Below are positions 59,973-64,000 of a stretch of DNA of 64,000 nucleotides, in pieces. Each line of letters opens with the position of its first letter. Within the stretch, counting starts at the first letter, position 1. This stretch comes from Cafeteria roenbergensis (Eukaryota > Sar > Bigyra > Bicosoecida > Cafeteriaceae). The stretch is taken from contig VLTN01000024.1 of assembly GCA_008330645.1 (NCBI GenBank), positions 310,001 to 374,000 of the forward strand, given 5' to 3'. A program made the position numbers and the translations under genes. The notes under the pieces are model-generated. The model had not been told where the DNA came from. It saw only the letters and a program-made list of their open reading frames with translations, and did not search any database.

Positions 59973-62900
59973 TCAGCGGCGCCGCGCGTCCGGCCTTGCT
60001 CCAGCCAAGGCGGCGGCGTTGAAGACGTCGCTCGGCTGGCCCTTGCTGCCCGCGTCGCCGGCCGAAGCCGCGGCAGCGCCCGTGTGGGTGGCCGAGCGGG
60101 GAGGCGGGGCGCCTGGGACTGACCCGGGCGTGACTGCCGAGGGCAGGGAGGCGGGCAGGGTCAGCTGGCCCATGCCCATGCCAGTGGACACGGCCTTGCT
60201 GGACAGCGCGACGGCGCTGGCAGCGGCAGCGGCAGCGGCTGCCGCAGGGTCGCTTGCGCCGCTGCCGGGGGGCAGGCTGGCCGCCCGCTGGAGGAACTCG
60301 GCAGTGGAGGGAGGGCGCTGCTGGCTCGCCGGCAGCGCGGGCGGAACCCCGCCTGCAATGGCGCCACCGCCGTGCTGGGCCGCCTGAGGGCCGCACGCAG
60401 CTGCGGCTGCGGCGGCGGCGGCGGCCGCGGCCGCGGTGTGGCTCTGAGGGAAGTGCACGGGCATCTGGAGGCCGAACTGAGGCGTGGCCGGCAGCTGCGC
60501 AAAACCGTGCTGCTGGGCCACAAGGTGCCCGGCTGCAGCGGCGGCGGCGGCCATGGCAGTGGCGACCTCAGTCGGCACGGCCACGCCGGCGGCAGTCACA
60601 ACCAGGCCCGGGGGCGGCGCGACGTGGGGGATCGGCGGCGGCGGCAGCGTCGCCGCGGCCGGCGCCACTGCAGCCGCCGGCCCGGGGGGCAGGGGGGGAG
60701 CCGGCTGGATGAGGGCGTTGTACGCAACCTCATCCGCTGTGCGGTCGCGGCTGTCCGGGTTGGCTGCCACGAAGCGCTCAATCAGAACCTCGGGGTGGCC
60801 CTCCGGAAGGGACCCGCCGCGGCGGACGAACTCCAGCATCGAGCCGCCGGTGGTGCGCGTCTGCGCGCCAGCAGGGCCGGCCTTGGCGCCGGCCGCCGTG
60901 CCCGTGCCCGCGGTGGCTGCCTCCACCTCCTCCTCTGGCGTGCGGGAGAAGTGCACCGCCGTGTAGGGCTCCGGGGCCGAGCGGTCGATGCAGTCGCGGA
61001 GGGCGATGGGCGCCTTGCGGCCGGACACGTACTGGCCCCACATCTCCGCGTACATTGCCTCGAGGTTGCGGGTCCAGCGGGCCGTGTCGAAGGCTGGCAG
61101 CGAGTCGCGAGCCGCCTCGAGGCGGGCGCGGAGCGCGGCTCGACGCGGCCTGTCCAGCGCGAGCGACACGGCCACCTCCTCGTACTGGGCGAGCGAGGGC
61201 GCGATGCACTCGCGGAGGCCGGCCGCGTTGAGCAGCGAGGCGGCCACGCGGCAGGCCATCTTCTCGCCCGGCACGGTAACCACGGGCACGCCGCTCCAGA
61301 GGATGTCGCAGGCGGTGGTGTGGGCGTTGCACATGGGCGTGTCGAGGAAGATGTCGGCCAGCCGGCCGCGGCTGATGTGCTCGTCCTTGGGGGCCACGTC
61401 TGTGAAGACGAGCCGGTCGTCGGTCAGCCCGAGCGCCCTGGCGGCGCGGCGCACGTGCTGCTCCCCCGCGGGCGGGAAGCGCAACAGCCAGAGGACCGAC
61501 CCCGGCACGCGGTGCAGGATGCGGGCCCAGGCTGCAAACGTGACTGGGTCGATCTTGTAGAGCTGGTTGAAGTTTGCGAACACCACGCCGCCCTCTGGCA
61601 GCCCGTACTTGGCGCGAGGCGGGGCCGTGGCGGGGTCCAGCACAAAGCGTGAGCTCTGCTTGTGGTCGTTGACGAAGTATGAGTGCGGCATGTAGGCGAG
61701 CGTCTCCGTGTAGTGGTGCGCGAGGGAGGGCGGGGCGACGGTCTGGTCCACGACGAAGTAGTCCATGCAGTCTGCGCCCATGGTGCCGCAGAAGCCCATG
61801 TACGACACCTGCACGGGTGCGGGGCGGAGGGCGAAGATCTCGTTGCGGGCGCCCTTGGTGTAACCGTTGAGGTTGATGAGGACGTGGATGCGGCGGGAGT
61901 TAATGAGCCTGGCGCAGTCGGCGAAGTTGAGGGGAGTGAGGTCCTCCACGTGCTCCACCTCCCGCTCGATCTTGGCCCGCCACGCGGACCCGTCGTTGGG
62001 GCTCAGCGCGAAGCAGAAGACCTCGAACCGGGACTTGTCGTGCATGCCAAAGACGGACTGCATCAGGTGCGACAGCGGGTGGTTGCCGAAGTCGGACGAC
62101 ACGTAGCCCACCCGCAGGCGCTCCCCCGGGTTGAGCGAGGGCATGGCGAAACAGGGGAGGCTGGCCGCGCGGGCGGTGAGGGTGGCGCGCGCAGCGTAGC
62201 AGCGCGCGAGCTCCTGCATCTCGCGGATGTCCAGCGGGTAGACGAGCGAGTGGAAGGGCTGGACGGAGGGGAGCAAGTGCCCGGGGATGACACCGTTGGC
62301 GCCGGGGCGGACCGGCCCAACCACGGTGCCGGGGGGCAGACGCATGGAGGCCACGGCCACGTCGCCAGGCGGGGTGGGGCCGCGCGCGGAGGCCCTGAGC
62401 GCGTGCGACGGGTCCCACGACGGGGTGGTCCCTGGCACGGGGGCGTCGGCGTGCGCCGGGAGCGATGCCCTGAGCTGCTGGTGGAGGACGTTGAAGAGGC
62501 CGTGCAGCAGGCGCGTGCGCTGGCGCCAGTCGCAGACGATGAACAGCGAGTGAACCAGGTTGCTGTACGCGTCGGGGAAGTTGGGCTTGAGCTGCAGCGC
62601 GCGCCGGTAGCAAACGATGGCCTCCTCCACGCGGCCGCAGTCCTTGAACGCAGAGGCGAGGTTGCTGAGGGCGTCGCCGTGCGCCGGGCGCAGGCGGATC
62701 GCCATAGCGTAGCACTTGATCGCGTCGCCCAGCCTGCCGACGTCCTTGTATGCGTTGCCCATGTTGCTGTACGCGTCGGCGAAGGAGGGGTCGGCGCGGA
62801 TGGCCGCGTGGTAGTGGGCCACGGCCGCGTCGAGCTTGCCCTGCTCCTTGAGGATGGAGGCGAGGTTGGAGTGCGCGGCGGCGAAGGAGGGCATCAGGCG

Positions 62901-63911
62901 GCACGCCGTCATGTAGCAGTGGATGGCCTCTTTGACGAGGCCCTTGTCCTTGAGCGAGTTCCCGAGGTTGTTGTACGCGTGGGCGTGGTCCGGCTTGAGG
63001 TCGAGCGCGGTGCGGTAGCAGCGCACCGACTCCTCCACCATGCCGAGCTCGCGGTACGCGTTGCCGAGGTTGTTGTAGGCGTCAGGGAAGTTGGGCTCCA
63101 GCCGGATGGCCAGCGCGTACTCGTCCACGGCGCGGCGCATGTCGCCCTCGTCGTAGAAGCACGAGGCGAGGTTCCCGTGGGCGATGGCGAAGCTCGGCCG
63201 GAGGCGGATCGCCTCGTTGTAGGCGGCCTTGGCGTCCCCCAGCCGCCCTGCCTCCTTCAGCGCGTTGCCCATGTTGCTCCACGCGTCGGCAAACGAGGGG
63301 TCTAGCCTGACTGCCTCCTGGTAGGCGCTGATCGCTCCCGGCACGTCGCCCGTCTCCTTCACGAGGCCGGCGAGGTTCGACCACGCGATGGCGAAGCCGG
63401 GCCGCAGGCGGATGGACTCCAGGTAGCACGCCTTGGCCTCCGCCATCTGGCCGCGCTGCTTGAGCAAGTTCCCGAGGTTGCAGTGCGCGTCGTGCAACCC
63501 TGGGTTGATGCTGATGGCGGTCTGGTACGCGTGAATCGCCGCGGGGGTCTGCCCCAGCTGCGCATACGCCGCTGCAAGGTTGTTGTACGCGTCGCAAAAC
63601 CGCGGCTTGAGCGCAATGGCCTGCGAGCGGAGCGGGAAAGGAGCCGGAGCGGGCCAGCGAGACGGTCGCTCGTGAGCCGTTCCGAACGGCCCCAGACGCC
63701 CGGGCAAGCTCAGGACGCGGCGCAGCCTTGGCTTGAGCGCTGCGCACGCAGGGCCGAGTGGTCACCCGCACATCCAAACAACTGGCGCGCAGCAAGCAGG
63801 CAGGACGGCGCGGAACTGTGGCAGCACGCTCGCGCACCTTGTTGTAGAAGTGGACGGCGCCGTCCAGGTCGCCAAGCTCCTTCAGGGCGTTGCCCAAGTT
63901 GCCGTACGCCT
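59973..63911 (-). CDS. OGT: O-GlcNAc transferase (OGT/SEC), 5' end beyond the window
   Basis: Nucleocytoplasmic GT41 enzyme that attaches GlcNAc from UDP-GlcNAc to Ser/Thr. Two exons are in the window: 63911-63838 and 63620-59973, with a 217-bp intron (donor GTGCGC). The upstream exon encodes AEAYGNLGNALKELGDLDGA, a TPR unit, and continues in phase into AIALKPRFCDAYNNLA; earlier exons lie outside. About eleven TPRs run to roughly 62560. The catalytic part has LRVGYVSSDFGNHPLSHLMQ (base-position His), LINLNGYTKGARNEIFALRPAP, GLPEGGVVFANFNQLYKIDP, VLWLLRFPP and VAPKDEHISRGRLADIFLDT with the key Lys. HTTACDILWSGVPVVT closes the UDP site. The intervening domain of animal OGT is absent, as in plants. 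The last 280 residues are an Ala/Pro/Gly/Gln-rich tail not present in animal OGT. Confidence 0.95.
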
Positions 63912-64000
63912 CTGCGAAGGACCGGGTGGGCCGAGCAAGGCGCTGGCGGGGTGGGCCCGCAGCAAGGGTGCGGCGCACGAGGCAAGTCGAATCGCGAAAA
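63912..64000 (-). other. Intron (and possibly exon edge) of the O-GlcNAc transferase gene
   Basis: The TTCGCAG acceptor at 63918-63912 defines the start of the TPR exon. The remaining bases to the window edge read as intron. A GTGCGC sequence near 63976 could be the matching donor, the same unusual hexamer used by the next intron, leaving about 22 bases of an earlier exon; that is uncertain. Confidence 0.4.

Noticed and set aside
1-64000. Integrated virus-like element or transposon
   Set aside because: I looked for A/T-rich islands, terminal repeats, target-site duplications and capsid, polymerase, integrase or transposase signatures. I found none; the whole window is filled by host-type genes of similar base composition.
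1-64000. tRNA or rRNA genes in the spacers
   Set aside because: No cloverleaf-like segment with a TTCRA loop or rRNA-like block was recognised by eye in any spacer. A covariance-model search would be decisive.

Overview
This is a very GC-rich (about 70%) nuclear window from a eukaryote. The evidence is spliced genes with GT-AG introns, ER, mitochondrial and flagellar proteins, an O-GlcNAc transferase and a MAP kinase. A flagellar central-pair protein (SPEF2/CPC1), a diaminopimelate-type lysine pathway, short introns and very large intronless genes suggest a free-living flagellate protist. A stramenopile such as a bicosoecid (Cafeteria-like) fits well, but that is inference from gene content and base composition, not proof.

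Layout. I support 22 protein genes, two of them cut by the window edges. From left to right: a SAP-like protein (-, runs off the left edge); an amino-acid permease (+); a coiled-coil protein (-); a mitochondrial COA1-like protein (+); a 2,076-residue protein with an NYN/PIN-like segment and a 36-bp tandem repeat (-); the SPEF2/CPC1 homologue of 3,146 residues (+); a YggS/PLPBP protein and a 934-residue coiled-coil protein (both -); two tandem dihydrodipicolinate synthase genes (+); GID8 (-); a 4,399-residue armadillo protein in one exon (+); ERO1 (-); a TMEM260-like protein (+); a small armadillo protein (-); aspartate-semialdehyde dehydrogenase (+); glycine-cleavage H protein and an MRH/EGF receptor (both -); a MAP kinase (+); a DoxX-like membrane protein (-); an SLC10A7-like transporter (+); and an O-GlcNAc transferase (-, runs off the right edge). 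Strand flips at 18 of 21 gene boundaries, so the window is a chain of divergent promoters and convergent 3' ends, mostly 90-600 bp between coding regions.

Genes that work together. Aspartate-semialdehyde dehydrogenase makes the substrate used by the two dihydrodipicolinate synthases, two consecutive steps of lysine synthesis, about 21 kb apart. ERO1 (ER disulfide formation) and the TMEM260-like protein (ER membrane) share an 86-bp divergent promoter that contains a perfect inverted repeat. GID8, the MAP kinase and the O-GlcNAc transferase are regulatory proteins; the H protein, the COA1-like protein and possibly the dehydrogenase are organellar.

Introns are 115-317 bp. Thirteen of the 15 junction pairs I could solve have a GTGAG donor, and all have a CAG acceptor. 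The smaller housekeeping genes carry the introns, mostly near their 5' ends; the giant genes appear intronless. I saw no transposon, virus-derived element, CRISPR array, rRNA or tRNA gene. The many long antisense reading frames are products of the high-GC codon usage.
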